64,000 bases of DNA from JADFJB01 sp964464595 (GCA_964464595.1 CAYXGW010000011.1:1-64000); one strand, 5' to 3'. Shown: positions 1-9,742, counted from the first letter of the stretch. The notes: a model not told the origin generated them from the sequence alone. Program-made: numbers and translations.

Positions 1-130
1 TGATTTGCCACTCGCCAGCGAGAGATTTTAATTTTTCAAAGCCCGTTTCTGCTTTGTTTTGCGCCAAAAGCGAAGATGTTGCAACTATGAGGATTGCTAA
101 ATACAGCGCCAAGAAGATAATTTTTTTCAT
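1..130 (-). CDS. Partial exported protein of unknown function (N-terminal end only)
   Basis: Forty-three codons are visible and the gene runs off the left edge of the window. The peptide begins MKKIIFLALYLAIL and has a hydrophobic stretch ending in a signal-peptidase I-like site (SSLLAQ), so it is probably exported. The mature part begins with FEKLKSLAGEWQ, a pattern common at the start of small secreted DUF1579-like or lipocalin-like proteins, but too little is visible to assign a family. The start at 130 is preferred over an in-frame ATG at 136 because a GGAG lies 7 bases before the former and almost touches the latter. Confidence 0.6.
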   Translation of the reverse strand, partial: MKKIIFLALYLAILIVATSSLLAQNKAETGFEKLKSLAGEWQI

Positions 131-278
131 TTTCATTCTCCATCCAAAAAGTTATATGAAATCCCAAATCACAATTTATAAATAACAAATAAATTCAAAT
201 ATTCAAGTTCCAAATTGTAACCCTGGATTCATACTTTTTGCTTATTCGGTTTTGAGCTTTGTGATCTGCCTAAGTTGA

Positions 279-1580
279 TTATTTGCCAGTATATCTTATA
301 CACCAGATACGACCTGTTACAGAGTCTGAAACGTACAGTGATCCATCCGGCCCTTGTGCGAGACCCATTGGACGGTGTTGTGCATCCTGTGGTCCACGTA
401 TAACATCAACGCCGGCAAAACCATTTGCAAAAACCGACCAATCACCTGATGGGCGTTCTCCATCAAAAGGCACAAAAACAATATTGTAGCCAGCTTGTTC
501 AAGAGGCGCCCGGTTCCAGGAACCATGAAATGCGATAAAAGCGCCATTTTGATAACTTGCGGGGAATTGGTTGCCAGTGTAAAACAACAGATCATTCGGA
601 GCCCAATGGCCCGAAAACGCCACAATCGGTTTCTCGTATTGTTCACATCTTCCGACTTTCTTGCCATCGCCGCCATATTCAGGAGCCAGTATCTTTTTGC
701 CTTGAAGATGATCATTATAACAATATGGCCATCCGAAATTAGAGCCATCAGCCAGCATTAAAAACTCCTCTGAAGGCAGCTCTGCGCTTAAGCTGTCGTT
801 ATAAAGATCCTGCCATAAACCCTCTAATTGATCACGGCCATGCTGGACAACATATAGTTTTTTAGAAATCGGGTTCCAATCTATGGCAACAGAATTACGA
901 ATACCACTGGCATAATGGTAACCATCATCGACTTGCGTTTGATTGAGATTATCATCATTAAAGCGCCAAATACCTGCCTGCCGTTCTAAATGGGGACACG
1001 GATCCAAACCCGGCGATCCCGGTCTGCGCATTTTCTCCTGGCAGGCATTTGAGGGTGCACCAACGTTCACATACATATTGCCTTCACCGTCAAAAGCAAA
1101 AGGTTTAACGGCATGCTGCCGTTGTCTTAGAAAACCGGATACCACAGTTTCCGGCGGACTTTCGGGAACTAACTCTCCCTCTGTTAGGCGGTATCTATAC
1201 ACAGCGGTGTCGGGAGCGAAATAGAGATATCCATTGTGAATTCCAATTCCCGTGCCGCCATATTCACCAAATCGTTCAATCTTATCTGCTCTGCCGTCGC
1301 CGTCGGTGTCCCGCAGAGCCACAATACCACCCGGCTCATTTCTTGTGGATCGTATCGCAACATAAATATCGCCATTACTGTTTACGGCAATATGGCGGGC
1401 ACGGCCTAAATTGTCGGCAACTACGAAAGCGCTAAAGCCATCGGCTAACTGAATACCACCATTATCAGGATCAAATTGAATGTCACTATATTTTTGGCCA
1501 CAGGACACACAACCGATTATGATGAAAATGAAAAGAAGCTGCACACTCAAGTTCTTGTTGATCCTTGTAGAATTGAACAT
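279..1580 (-). CDS. PQQ-dependent sugar dehydrogenase / L-sorbosone dehydrogenase-like lipoprotein
   Basis: This is a 433-residue six-bladed beta-propeller of the glucose/sorbosone dehydrogenase family, whose members oxidise sugars or aldoses in the periplasm, often with PQQ. The N-terminus has a hydrophobic stretch followed by Cys24 or Cys27 (IIIGCVSC), so the protein is probably a lipoprotein. Family signatures include FGWPYCYND, APNDLLFYTG near the centre-right, and GAFIAFHGSWNR. The C-terminus (GPDGSLYVSDSVTGRIW) closes the propeller. The reading frame is open to a TTG at 1595, but the ATG at 1580 is better because GAGGAG sits 7 bases upstream. The true substrate cannot be read from sequence, and PQQ dependence is inferred from the family. 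Confidence 0.82.
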   Translation of the reverse strand: MFNSTRINKNLSVQLLFIFIIIGCVSCGQKYSDIQFDPDNGGIQLADGFSAFVVADNLGRARHIAVNSNGDIYVAIRSTRNEPGGIVALRDTDGDGRADKIERFGEYGGTGIGIHNGYLYFAPDTAVYRYRLTEGELVPESPPETVVSGFLRQRQHAVKPFAFDGEGNMYVNVGAPSNACQEKMRRPGSPGLDPCPHLERQAGIWRFNDDNLNQTQVDDGYHYASGIRNSVAIDWNPISKKLYVVQHGRDQLEGLWQDLYNDSLSAELPSEEFLMLADGSNFGWPYCYNDHLQGKKILAPEYGGDGKKVGRCEQYEKPIVAFSGHWAPNDLLFYTGNQFPASYQNGAFIAFHGSWNRAPLEQAGYNIVFVPFDGERPSGDWSVFANGFAGVDVIRGPQDAQHRPMGLAQGPDGSLYVSDSVTGRIWCIRYTGK

Positions 1581-1778
1581 ATTCTTTCTCCTCAATTATT
1601 TGCTTTCCGAATTGACAACAAAAATAATATAGTTAAATTTACAAATCAAGGCAGATGTGAAACTGTTTGCCATATGAATGTCTTTTTCGAGGGTTAAATT
1701 TAAGGATATGAATATGATGAGTTTGTAAATCCATAATCCCAAATTCAAATTCGGGTACGTATTTTTTTATTTCCAGTC

Positions 1779-2987
1779 CTATGGCCTTAATTTTTCCAGG
1801 GAATAATAGTAAAATAACTTCATAAGACGAAGTTTTGGCTGGAAGTTATTACCAGATAACTTAAAGAGGTCGCGCGCAGCCCTGACATAATTTCTCTCAA
1901 ATCCAATAACAAATTGCTCAAAGCGACTGAAATTTAGCGGACCAACACCAATTTTTGTATCAAGGGTTTTCATTTTCTTAATTGGTTTAAAAAAATTGTC
2001 GTAGTGAGATGGGATCACATATTTAGGTTTTAGGTATGCAAGAGTTTGAACAATAGTGTTATAGTCTCTTCTAGATGTGATGCCCTGGATTAGGATATCC
2101 ACTTCACCTATTTGGTTTATGTGTCTAACTATAGCAGATTCGCTGAAAAAAATACGTAAGCCCTGATATTCTATCAAATAACCAATTGAAGTATTATGGT
2201 TCATCTTATAATCAAAAACATTATGAGGGGGCTGTTTTTTGATGGAACCAACAATGGCGGAAGGACCAAAATGGTCATAGCTGGAGTGGTCAGAGGCAAA
2301 TGCCGTTATCTTAAAATTACCAAACGTACCGACTTCACAGTAAATGTCATATCTCTGCAAACATTCTTTTTTGCCTGGACTAAAAAGCAGCGTTTTTATT
2401 TTACTATTTTGCAATCCTCCAATTGAATCTAGCCATTCCATGCCTTTCCCGGGCTTATGTCCAATAATCAGGTCATGAACATTCTGGCTGCCAACTACCA
2501 ATGGTCGTTTTTGGGGATCTGAATATTGCGCTAGAATATAAGGCACATCCTGAACATGGTCATGATGTGCATGTGCAACTAATATTACTTTCAGATTTTG
2601 TAATGGAATCGGCTCAAGGATGTAATGGTTAACAGCACTCGTGTCGATTGTAATGGTTTTGGTTAACTGACGAAAAGTAGGCCGAGAGACAAATGGATCA
2701 ATTAATATAACTGTTGAGTCGTCACTAATTTCATATCCCGCAGTTCCCAGCCATCTTATCTTCAAGCCAGATGGTGGCAAACGAGAAGCCGTCACAACAG
2801 GCTCATCCTTATTGTTTCTGCTAGCTGAATACCATTCTATTACCTCACCTTTTTGTGGACAAAATCCCTGAACATTTGAATATGAAATTTCTTGTGGTAT
2901 GGCATAACTATCCCTGAGAAAGGTACAACCAGAAAGACTCAACAAAAGAAATAGTAGACAAACATAGCGGAGACTCATTTTCTTCAT
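1779..2987 (-). CDS. Metallo-beta-lactamase-fold lipoprotein (UlaG-like hydrolase)
   Basis: The 402-residue product has a short signal sequence ending in LSLSGC (Cys21), a good lipobox, followed by an MBL-fold hydrolase domain. The metal-binding motif HAHHDH (about residues 139-144) fits the HxHxDH signature, and IRWLGTAGYEI plus LIDPFVSRP are typical of the UlaG/YtnP-like branch. A later SHYD motif (PSHYDNFF) probably supplies another ligand. The substrate is unknown. The frame stays open to a GTG at 3026, but the ATG at 2987 places the signal peptide at the N-terminus and was chosen for that reason. The ribosome-binding site is weak. Confidence 0.78.
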   Translation of the reverse strand: MKKMSLRYVCLLFLLLSLSGCTFLRDSYAIPQEISYSNVQGFCPQKGEVIEWYSASRNNKDEPVVTASRLPPSGLKIRWLGTAGYEISDDSTVILIDPFVSRPTFRQLTKTITIDTSAVNHYILEPIPLQNLKVILVAHAHHDHVQDVPYILAQYSDPQKRPLVVGSQNVHDLIIGHKPGKGMEWLDSIGGLQNSKIKTLLFSPGKKECLQRYDIYCEVGTFGNFKITAFASDHSSYDHFGPSAIVGSIKKQPPHNVFDYKMNHNTSIGYLIEYQGLRIFFSESAIVRHINQIGEVDILIQGITSRRDYNTIVQTLAYLKPKYVIPSHYDNFFKPIKKMKTLDTKIGVGPLNFSRFEQFVIGFERNYVRAARDLFKLSGNNFQPKLRLMKLFYYYSLEKLRP

Positions 2988-3170
2988 TTTATCCGTTGTA
3001 ACGGGATCTTTGTTAAAAAACAGCACCTTACATAACTTAAAATAGATTCTTTCTGAATGACAAATATTGCAATTTTTGGTGATTTAGTTTTGATCTGGCA
3101 ATATAAATGTCTACACGATTTTGAAGTTGCATGAATATATTATTTGGACATTCATGGCTTTGAAATTGGT

Positions 3171-4619
3171 TCATTGATAGTCAATCAACACCGCAAAGGT
3201 CAAGAAAATCGCTGACAAAACCATCAATTGGATAAACAATGGCAGAACAAATTTTAACCATTTCTGATACGGGATCTTTGCCAGGCTTAGCATAGCCATT
3301 AAAATCCCCGAGGTTGGAATAATCATATTGGAAAAACCATCGCCGCATTGGAAGGCGAAAACAGCTGTCTGCCGGGTTAAGCCGATAACATCTGAAATGG
3401 GCGCCATGATGGGCATGGTAACCGCTGCCTGACCGGAACCCGACGGGATAAGTATATTCAGGCAGGTTTGAAATACCAACATACCCTGCGCTGCAATAGC
3501 AAGGGGCACATGGCTCAAGGTTGTCGCAGCAGCATAAATGATTGTATCCAAAACCTGACCATCGGTAAATATCACTTGAATTCCCCGCGCAAAACCAACT
3601 ACAAGCGCAGCAACGACCATACCTTCCATTCCTTTAACAAAAGACTTAGCCGCTTCAGCAACGGAAATCCTGGAAATGATGGTCGCGACAATCCCCATCA
3701 GGAAAAATCCACCACCCATATCAGCCATCCACCAGCCCTCTTTTTGCACTTGGTAGAGGATAAAAAGAAAAATGGCGCCGCAAATCAAGACAATCCAAAT
3801 ATGTGATTGGGTAAACTTCTGCTGCTCAATTTTTTGACCTTCAAGTTCAAATTTGTCATCAGCCATGATGGAAGCGGATGGATCTTTTTTAATTTTGCGG
3901 CCATATCGAACCACAAAGGTAACGGTTACCACCAGGATGACCAGAAAGAAAATCAGCCGCAGCCACATGCCGCTATATAGTGGCAGCTCTGAAATTCCTT
4001 GTGCAACAATGACATTAAACGGATTGGTGGTGGCTGCAGCAAACCCAACATCTGCTGCAAGCATAACCATAGCCAGACCATAAATGCGATCATATCCTAA
4101 TTCTTTAGAGACCAATAAAATGATTGGAACAAGTGGAATGAATTCTTCGCCCATACCCAGTGTTGAACCACCCAGTGCAAAAACGGACATCAATATTATT
4201 GTAAGCGCCACACCGGAATGACCAAATTTTTCCAACAGTTTGTGGATGACCGCATTGATGGTACCGGCTCGCTGAAGAATGCCAAAAACACCACCTATAA
4301 TAAATATGAAGAAAATAATATCAGCAGCTTGTTCGAGTCCCCGGGGAATTGCGGTGAGAAAATTATGCAGACTTGCCGGTGTGGTTTTGCCTTCAACTTC
4401 TTCACCAAGGATAACTCCTTTTAGCGACAAATGTTTGTCGGTTTGTTGATACGACCCGGGAACTACGATTGTGCGGGTGGTACCGCCGATCTCTTTGGTT
4501 TCCCGTTGATAAGTGCCCGATGGTATGATGTAAGTAAGCAGCGTGCCGAGAAAAATCACCCCGGTAAGAAGCGTGAATACATGAGGAACCTTAATCCGAT
4601 CAAAAAATGAAGTCGACAC
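3171..4619 (-). CDS. YfcC/DcuC family membrane carrier
   Basis: The 482-residue protein has about 11-12 hydrophobic helices. It opens with FFDRIKVPHVFTLL and IPSGTYQRE, characteristic of YfcC-type members of the C4-dicarboxylate anaerobic carrier superfamily (DcuC-like). Conserved loops include GMGEEFIPLVP and the re-entrant-like NILIPSGSGQAAVTMPIMAP near the C-terminal third. The family moves small carboxylates, peptides or amino acids, and the substrate here is unknown. Translation starts at GTG, with AGGAG 6 bases upstream. It lies downstream of the homoaconitase gene on the same strand, separated by 227 bases without obvious signals, so co-transcription is possible but unproven. Confidence 0.85.
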   Translation of the reverse strand: MSTSFFDRIKVPHVFTLLTGVIFLGTLLTYIIPSGTYQRETKEIGGTTRTIVVPGSYQQTDKHLSLKGVILGEEVEGKTTPASLHNFLTAIPRGLEQAADIIFFIFIIGGVFGILQRAGTINAVIHKLLEKFGHSGVALTIILMSVFALGGSTLGMGEEFIPLVPIILLVSKELGYDRIYGLAMVMLAADVGFAAATTNPFNVIVAQGISELPLYSGMWLRLIFFLVILVVTVTFVVRYGRKIKKDPSASIMADDKFELEGQKIEQQKFTQSHIWIVLICGAIFLFILYQVQKEGWWMADMGGGFFLMGIVATIISRISVAEAAKSFVKGMEGMVVAALVVGFARGIQVIFTDGQVLDTIIYAAATTLSHVPLAIAAQGMLVFQTCLNILIPSGSGQAAVTMPIMAPISDVIGLTRQTAVFAFQCGDGFSNMIIPTSGILMAMLSLAKIPYQKWLKFVLPLFIQLMVLSAIFLTFAVLIDYQ

Positions 4620-4846
4620 AATATTCTCCTAAGTTAAATTCAGCTATACGGCCATTCTGGATTGCAGTTCATTTTAAGAAAGTAATTATGACAATAAATG
4701 CAAGATTAAAAAAAGAAATATAACCGTGTTTTTTAAGACTAGATTGCTTTGCTTAGTGAAATCAGTGGTCTCTACAGTTGAAATGTTTTGTTCTCTTTAT
4801 TTTGGTTGAGAAATATCCCCTCCAAATTAATGATACGAACCATAAA

Positions 4847-6823
4847 TTACCCAAGCCGCTCTTTCACCCAACTTTCTAATCCACCCACCAATACCAACTC
4901 CTGGGCAGCCGTACCAACCGGACTTAGTGCATAATCTTTTCCTTCAATACTCATTTGTGCGTTTCGAAAATCTATTTTCGCAAAAACAGATGTACGAACC
5001 GTTAGCTTTTCTTCACCGAATTTTGCCTTTAAATCGTTGACAATTTCCGGCGCCTCTAGCGTTAAAAAACCATTATTAAGGGCGTTGCGCTTGTAGGTTT
5101 CCGAGAAAGACCCGGCGATGATTAAAGCGATGCCCCGATATTTGAGTGAGGTTGCCGCCTGTTCACGGGAACTGCCGGAACCAAAATTAAAACCGCCTAC
5201 CAGAATATCGCCTTCCTTAACAAGGTTTGAAAATTCGGGATCGTAATTTTCCATCACAACCCGGGCTTGCTGTTCAGGAGTAAAATTGTCAATATAAGTG
5301 TATTTACCGGGGTAGATGCCATCTGTATTAAGATTATCCTGGTGGCAAAAGATCAATTCTCCTTCCAATACTTCCGGAAATCCATCCAGGATTTTGACAG
5401 AAGACTGCGATGAAATAGATTTCTCTTTTGACCAGCACTTTCCATTGGGGTTCCTATTTCCCCAATCACCTGGATAGTCAATTTTACCTGCAATTGCAGA
5501 TGCGGCAACTACGGCAGGAGATGCGAGATAGGCCTCTGCGTTTCGCGATCCCATTCGTCCTTTAAAATTGCGGTTTGTCGCTGAGATACCGACTTCGCCA
5601 TCTTCCAACGTGCCTTTACCCAACCCTATGCACGGACCACATCCCGGCGGCAATGGAATAGCCCCTGCAGCAACCAATGCCTGCCAATCGCCACGTTTTT
5701 CGCTTTCAATCTGGACTTCACTTGAAGCTGCTGCAATATAAAATTCAACTCCAGACGCAACTATTCTGTTTTTAATTATCTCCGCCGCTATCGCCAAATC
5801 TTCAACCCGGCTGTTTACGCAGGAAACCAGGTAAGCTTTTTGAATTTTCACATCCCGGTTGCGCATATCAGCAATCGAGGACATTATCTTAACGGAATTT
5901 GGCCCGGAAACATGCGGCTGAACGGTATCCATTTCCAACTGCAATTCTCTGGCATAACCAGCGCCAGGATCGGCAGTTAACTCCGCTAATTTTGATTCCA
6001 GCTTTTCAATCCTACCACGGTTAAGACGTGGATGCTCACCTGACCCATCTACATCCGAAGGAACATTTGCCGGCCCCCGTTTCACCATAAATTCAGCGCG
6101 GTGTTTCAACCAAGCAACCGTGACTTCATCAGCCGGAAATACACCGGCAAGCCCACCCCATTCCGTAGTCATATTCGCAATGGTTAGACGTTCATCGATG
6201 GTTAAATATTGAATGCCATCACCTGTAAATTCAATGACGTGGTTCAGAACTTCATCTTCATTAAAAAAACCGCATAGCGAAATAATCACATCTTTTCCGG
6301 TGACTCCAGGTTTCAACATGCCGGTCAGCTCGACTTTAGCCACCGGAGGGACTTGCCACCAGGTTCTTCCAGTAGCCCAGATTGCAGCAGCATCCGTGCG
6401 CACGACAGGCGTACCAAGACAACCGATACCGCCATACATATTGGAATGGCTGTCGGATGCAACCACCAAGGTACCGGGCCATGCATATCCTTCTTCGACC
6501 AAAACCTGGTGTCCAATACCGCGCCCGGCTGGGTAAAAGTCAGCACCCATTTCATGGGCAAACTCTTCTATTTTAGCATATTTTTCTAAATTGGCTTTAC
6601 TCTTGTTTTGAATGTCGTGATCGATGGTACATACCACTTGCCGGGGATTGGCTAGCTTTTTCGCTCCAATGCTGCGAAATTTTGGGATCACAGCCCCGGT
6701 GTTGTCATGAGTCATGACATATGCCGGTTGAATTGAAAGATAATCACCACTATGGACTATATGTCCGTCGTCCAGATCGACGGCATATTTTTGAGCTATT
6801 TTTTCGATATAATTTTGGGTCAT
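4847..6823 (-). CDS. Homoaconitase (fungal LYS4-type aconitase superfamily)
   Basis: A 658-residue single-chain dehydratase with catalytic domain and swivel in one polypeptide. The [4Fe-4S] cluster ligands are visible as Cys335 (SCVNS) and Cys395/Cys398 (GCGPC). The substrate-binding swivel motif GSGSSREQAAT lies near 548-558. Several blocks, such as IDHDIQNKSKANLEKY, PAGRGIGHQ, EEGYAWPGTLVVASDSHSNM and FKGRMGS, are close to what I remember of fungal Lys4 homoaconitase rather than citrate-cycle AcnA/AcnB. The predicted reaction is homocitrate to homoisocitrate in the alpha-aminoadipate lysine route. No other gene of that route is in this window, so an aconitase or other 2-alkylmalate role remains possible. 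Start at ATG 6823; no strong ribosome-binding site. Confidence 0.78.
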   Translation of the reverse strand: MTQNYIEKIAQKYAVDLDDGHIVHSGDYLSIQPAYVMTHDNTGAVIPKFRSIGAKKLANPRQVVCTIDHDIQNKSKANLEKYAKIEEFAHEMGADFYPAGRGIGHQVLVEEGYAWPGTLVVASDSHSNMYGGIGCLGTPVVRTDAAAIWATGRTWWQVPPVAKVELTGMLKPGVTGKDVIISLCGFFNEDEVLNHVIEFTGDGIQYLTIDERLTIANMTTEWGGLAGVFPADEVTVAWLKHRAEFMVKRGPANVPSDVDGSGEHPRLNRGRIEKLESKLAELTADPGAGYARELQLEMDTVQPHVSGPNSVKIMSSIADMRNRDVKIQKAYLVSCVNSRVEDLAIAAEIIKNRIVASGVEFYIAAASSEVQIESEKRGDWQALVAAGAIPLPPGCGPCIGLGKGTLEDGEVGISATNRNFKGRMGSRNAEAYLASPAVVAASAIAGKIDYPGDWGNRNPNGKCWSKEKSISSQSSVKILDGFPEVLEGELIFCHQDNLNTDGIYPGKYTYIDNFTPEQQARVVMENYDPEFSNLVKEGDILVGGFNFGSGSSREQAATSLKYRGIALIIAGSFSETYKRNALNNGFLTLEAPEIVNDLKAKFGEEKLTVRTSVFAKIDFRNAQMSIEGKDYALSPVGTAAQELVLVGGLESWVKERLG

Positions 6824-7126
6824 GTTTAACTGTTTCTTTTTATCAGGACTTAATTTGTTTGTGTATTAAGTTATTGAATAACGACCTGCTATATTGGTCT
6901 CGCTGCCATATCATTTTACTTTAATATATAGAACCTTGGTTAATGATTCCAATCTTGACCACAGATCACAATAATTTCATCAGGTTTTCACGATGCATTA
7001 TTTTTCGACTTATTAAGCATAAATGCCAATAAAAACAAACCCCCATCAAATTTAGTGGGGAACAATGAGAAATGAAGTAAGTCAGTATAATCACTTAACC
7101 TGAAGAATCTGAAGAATTTCAAAACA
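6824..7126. other. Intergenic spacer, no gene recognised
   Basis: AT-rich spacer between the terminator of the DUF4097 gene and the start of the homoaconitase gene. It should contain the homoaconitase promoter on the minus strand. I see a weak 5-bp hairpin (CCCCA/TGGGG, near 7044-7063) and no convincing promoter or small gene. Confidence 0.4.
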
Positions 7127-7153
7127 AAAAAGCCGGCTAAAAACCGGCTTTTT
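7127..7153 (-). terminator. Intrinsic terminator of the TSGGS-repeat gene
   Basis: A perfect 10-bp stem, AAAAAGCCGG pairing with CCGGCTTTTT across a 7-base loop, lies 24 bases beyond the stop codon of the minus-strand gene at 7177. Read on the minus strand, the G+C stem is followed by a T tract. The symmetric A/T flanks would let it work in both directions. Confidence 0.85.
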
Positions 7154-7176
7154 AAATTCAAGTAAAGTAAATTTTT

Positions 7177-8199
7177 TTATCGTCGAACCAACTTTATACC
7201 CCCGCCTGAGGATCTAAGTGTAAGCATCGGTCCACCGCCATTTAATTCACCGCGCAACCTGCTTCTGGATAATTTTCCTTGTACTTTTACCGGAAAATCA
7301 ACCCTCACCCTGCCGCCTGAAGTTCTGGCATCGATGTCTGCCTTAACATTCTCGTCCATATAAAGTGTAACGGAACCACCGGAAGTCTTCAAGAATATCG
7401 GCCCTGAAGGTTGTCCAACCAATTCTGTTTTTATACTGCCGCCAGACGTTGAAGCAGTAACTTCTCCCGAAATATCAACTAATCGAATTCCACCTCCGGA
7501 TGTATGTGCATCTAAGTCACCGCTCATCCCTTCGGCTGTTATTGATCCTCCTGACGTCTTACATTGGATAGAACCTTCGCAATCCATAACTTTAATGCTG
7601 CCTCCGGAGGTCTTTAAATATGCATCACCGGTAATATTCTTAGCTGATACCGAACCGCCACTTGTTCTTGCCTGGATATCTCCGGTTAATTCATCTAACC
7701 TTAAAGAACCACCGGAAGTTTTCAATTTTATTTCACCATTTACATATTCAACTTCTACGCTCCCCCCGGATGTAACAATGTCCAAATCAAATTTAGAGGG
7801 AACCTCAATCTCATAAATGATTTTCAATTTATTCCAAAAAGAACTTCTCCAGAATCCGGGTTTGTCATATTCTCCATAGATCTCAACGCCATTTCTGGTC
7901 TGGTTAAAATCCAATTTAAACCGTTCAAACAATTCTTCTGCGCGATCCTTACTGACTCGATTGACGCCTTTTATGACTTTAACAGTCACTTCATTCCCGG
8001 AACCGCCAACTATTTTCACTGACCCTTTATCCGTATCAATGAGTAAAACCTGGCCATTTTTCACTGAGAAATTCTTTTCAACTACTTCTTGATACTTAAA
8101 CTTGTCGTCATATTTCCCGGCATATGCACAACTAAAAGCAAAGATCGTTAAAAGTAGTACCCAGGAAAATTTCCATCTTAAATAAAGATTACTTTGCAT
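7177..8199 (-). CDS. Exported DUF4097-family beta-repeat protein with TSGGS repeats
   Basis: The 340-residue protein has a signal peptide (hydrophobic stretch ending FSCAYAGK). Its beta-repeat region is built on the tetrapeptide TSGG, which occurs nine times. The first six units are exactly 18 residues long and the next two are 21. This pattern is typical of DUF4097 / toast-rack beta-solenoid proteins, which are exported and often lie next to envelope-stress regulators. No enzymatic motif is visible, and a structural or surface role is likely but unproven. GGAG sits 8 bases before ATG 8199. A strong terminator follows. It is transcribed divergently from the flavoprotein gene at 8379. Confidence 0.82.
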   Translation of the reverse strand: MQSNLYLRWKFSWVLLLTIFAFSCAYAGKYDDKFKYQEVVEKNFSVKNGQVLLIDTDKGSVKIVGGSGNEVTVKVIKGVNRVSKDRAEELFERFKLDFNQTRNGVEIYGEYDKPGFWRSSFWNKLKIIYEIEVPSKFDLDIVTSGGSVEVEYVNGEIKLKTSGGSLRLDELTGDIQARTSGGSVSAKNITGDAYLKTSGGSIKVMDCEGSIQCKTSGGSITAEGMSGDLDAHTSGGGIRLVDISGEVTASTSGGSIKTELVGQPSGPIFLKTSGGSVTLYMDENVKADIDARTSGGRVRVDFPVKVQGKLSRSRLRGELNGGGPMLTLRSSGGGIKLVRR

Positions 8200-8378
8200 A
8201 TCTTAAACTCCTTCATTATTTCAAGATGTCTAAAGACTATAACCAAGATGCAAAATATATATAAAATAACTCTAGAGGATACGTTTTGTCAAGTAAAATG
8301 TTTCAACTTAATTATGGATATTATTATCAAAAAACTTTACATTTTGCAGAATCATTTTAACATAAGCAGGTTGGATTT

Positions 8379-9638
8379 TTGCAAGGAAATACAAATTTTG
8401 ATATCGTTACAAATATCGCAGTAATCGGAGCCGGTCCGGGCGGTTGCGCAACTTCATTATTTCTATCCAAAGCAGGGATTCATCACACCTTATTTGACAA
8501 GGCAATTTTCCCAAGAGATAAAGTTTGCGGGGATGCCATTAGCGGCAAAGCGATAGCTGTTTTCAACCAACTCGATCCATCTTTACTTGATGGTATTAGA
8601 AGGAAGGAATCCGCATTCCTGGGCAGTTGGGGTGTCACTTTTGTCGCGCCAAATGGTAAACCGCTTGAGGTACCATTTAAGATGAACTTAAAAGAACAAA
8701 TAGATGCCCCGGGATTTATCGCCAAACGAATTGATTTCGATAATTATCTCGTTGAGCAATTAGATCACAAGTCAGCAGACATCCATTTTGATGCGTTTAT
8801 AAAAAATGTCGAGCACACAATCGATGGCATAAAGATTATTTTTCAGCATGAAGGGAAAGAGAAAACCTGCCTGGCACAATTGGTCATTGGCGCCGAAGGA
8901 GATCGGTCTATTGTGGCAAAAAAACTAGCCAATCATAAAATGGAGCCTAAGTATTACTGCGCAGGCATTCGTGCTTATTATGAAAATGTAACCGGACTTC
9001 ATGAAAATAACTTTATCGAACTACATTTTCTACGAGATGTTTTACCGGGTTATTTCTGGATTTTCCCTTTGCCAAATAATATGGTAAATATCGGCGTAGG
9101 TATGCTCGCTACAGCAGCCCGCAAAAAGAATGTCAACATCAAAAAAGTTATGCTAAATGCGATCAAAGAAAATCCCACCATAAAAGACAGGTTTAAAGAT
9201 TCAATTCTCCGGGGCCAAATCAAGGGTTGGGGGCTTCCATTGGGTTCTATTAAAAGAAAACTATCAGGTGATCGGTTCATGCTAGTGGGAGACGCCGCGT
9301 CGTTAATCGATCCGTTTACAGGTGAAGGAATTGGCAATGCTTTTGTGACCGGCAAAATCGCTGCAAAAATTTCTCAACAAGCGCTTGAAGAGAAAAACTT
9401 TTCCGGTTCATTCCTGGCTAAATATGATGAAGAAGTCTATACTGAATTATGGAGCGAGCTGAAATTAAGCCATACATTGCAAAAGTTAGTAAATTTCCCC
9501 TGGTTGTTCAATTTTCTGGTTAACAAAGCGAGCAAGAATAAGACGATACAAGAAACTATCACTTGTATGTTTGAAGACTTAGATATGAGGGCAAAATTGC
9601 GCTCGCCATCCTTTTATTTTAAGTTACTGTTTAATTAA
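8379..9638 (+). CDS. NAD(P)/FAD-dependent oxidoreductase, geranylgeranyl reductase family
   Basis: The 419-residue flavoprotein carries the N-terminal dinucleotide motif GAGPGGC (residues 17-23), DKAIFPRDKVCGDA just after it, and the second FAD motif LVGDAASLIDPFTGEGIG at about 301-318. This arrangement is typical of the geranylgeranyl-reductase-like group, which reduces isoprenoid double bonds in quinone, lipid or pigment side chains; related enzymes act on other substrates. The start is a TTG at 8379 with AGG about 8 bases upstream. The frame is closed at 8358 and no ATG or GTG is available before the FAD motif. It is one of only three plus-strand genes here and is followed by a convergent gene. 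Confidence 0.82.
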   Translation: MQGNTNFDIVTNIAVIGAGPGGCATSLFLSKAGIHHTLFDKAIFPRDKVCGDAISGKAIAVFNQLDPSLLDGIRRKESAFLGSWGVTFVAPNGKPLEVPFKMNLKEQIDAPGFIAKRIDFDNYLVEQLDHKSADIHFDAFIKNVEHTIDGIKIIFQHEGKEKTCLAQLVIGAEGDRSIVAKKLANHKMEPKYYCAGIRAYYENVTGLHENNFIELHFLRDVLPGYFWIFPLPNNMVNIGVGMLATAARKKNVNIKKVMLNAIKENPTIKDRFKDSILRGQIKGWGLPLGSIKRKLSGDRFMLVGDAASLIDPFTGEGIGNAFVTGKIAAKISQQALEEKNFSGSFLAKYDEEVYTELWSELKLSHTLQKLVNFPWLFNFLVNKASKNKTIQETITCMFEDLDMRAKLRSPSFYFKLLFN

Positions 9639-9742
9639 AACCATGATTATTTTGAAAGAGAAGCCATGGCTGCAAACATCATAACTTAGGTCGGAATTTT
9701 GGGGGTAAGAAGAATACTCAGTTCCTTTTATTTTATCTAATG

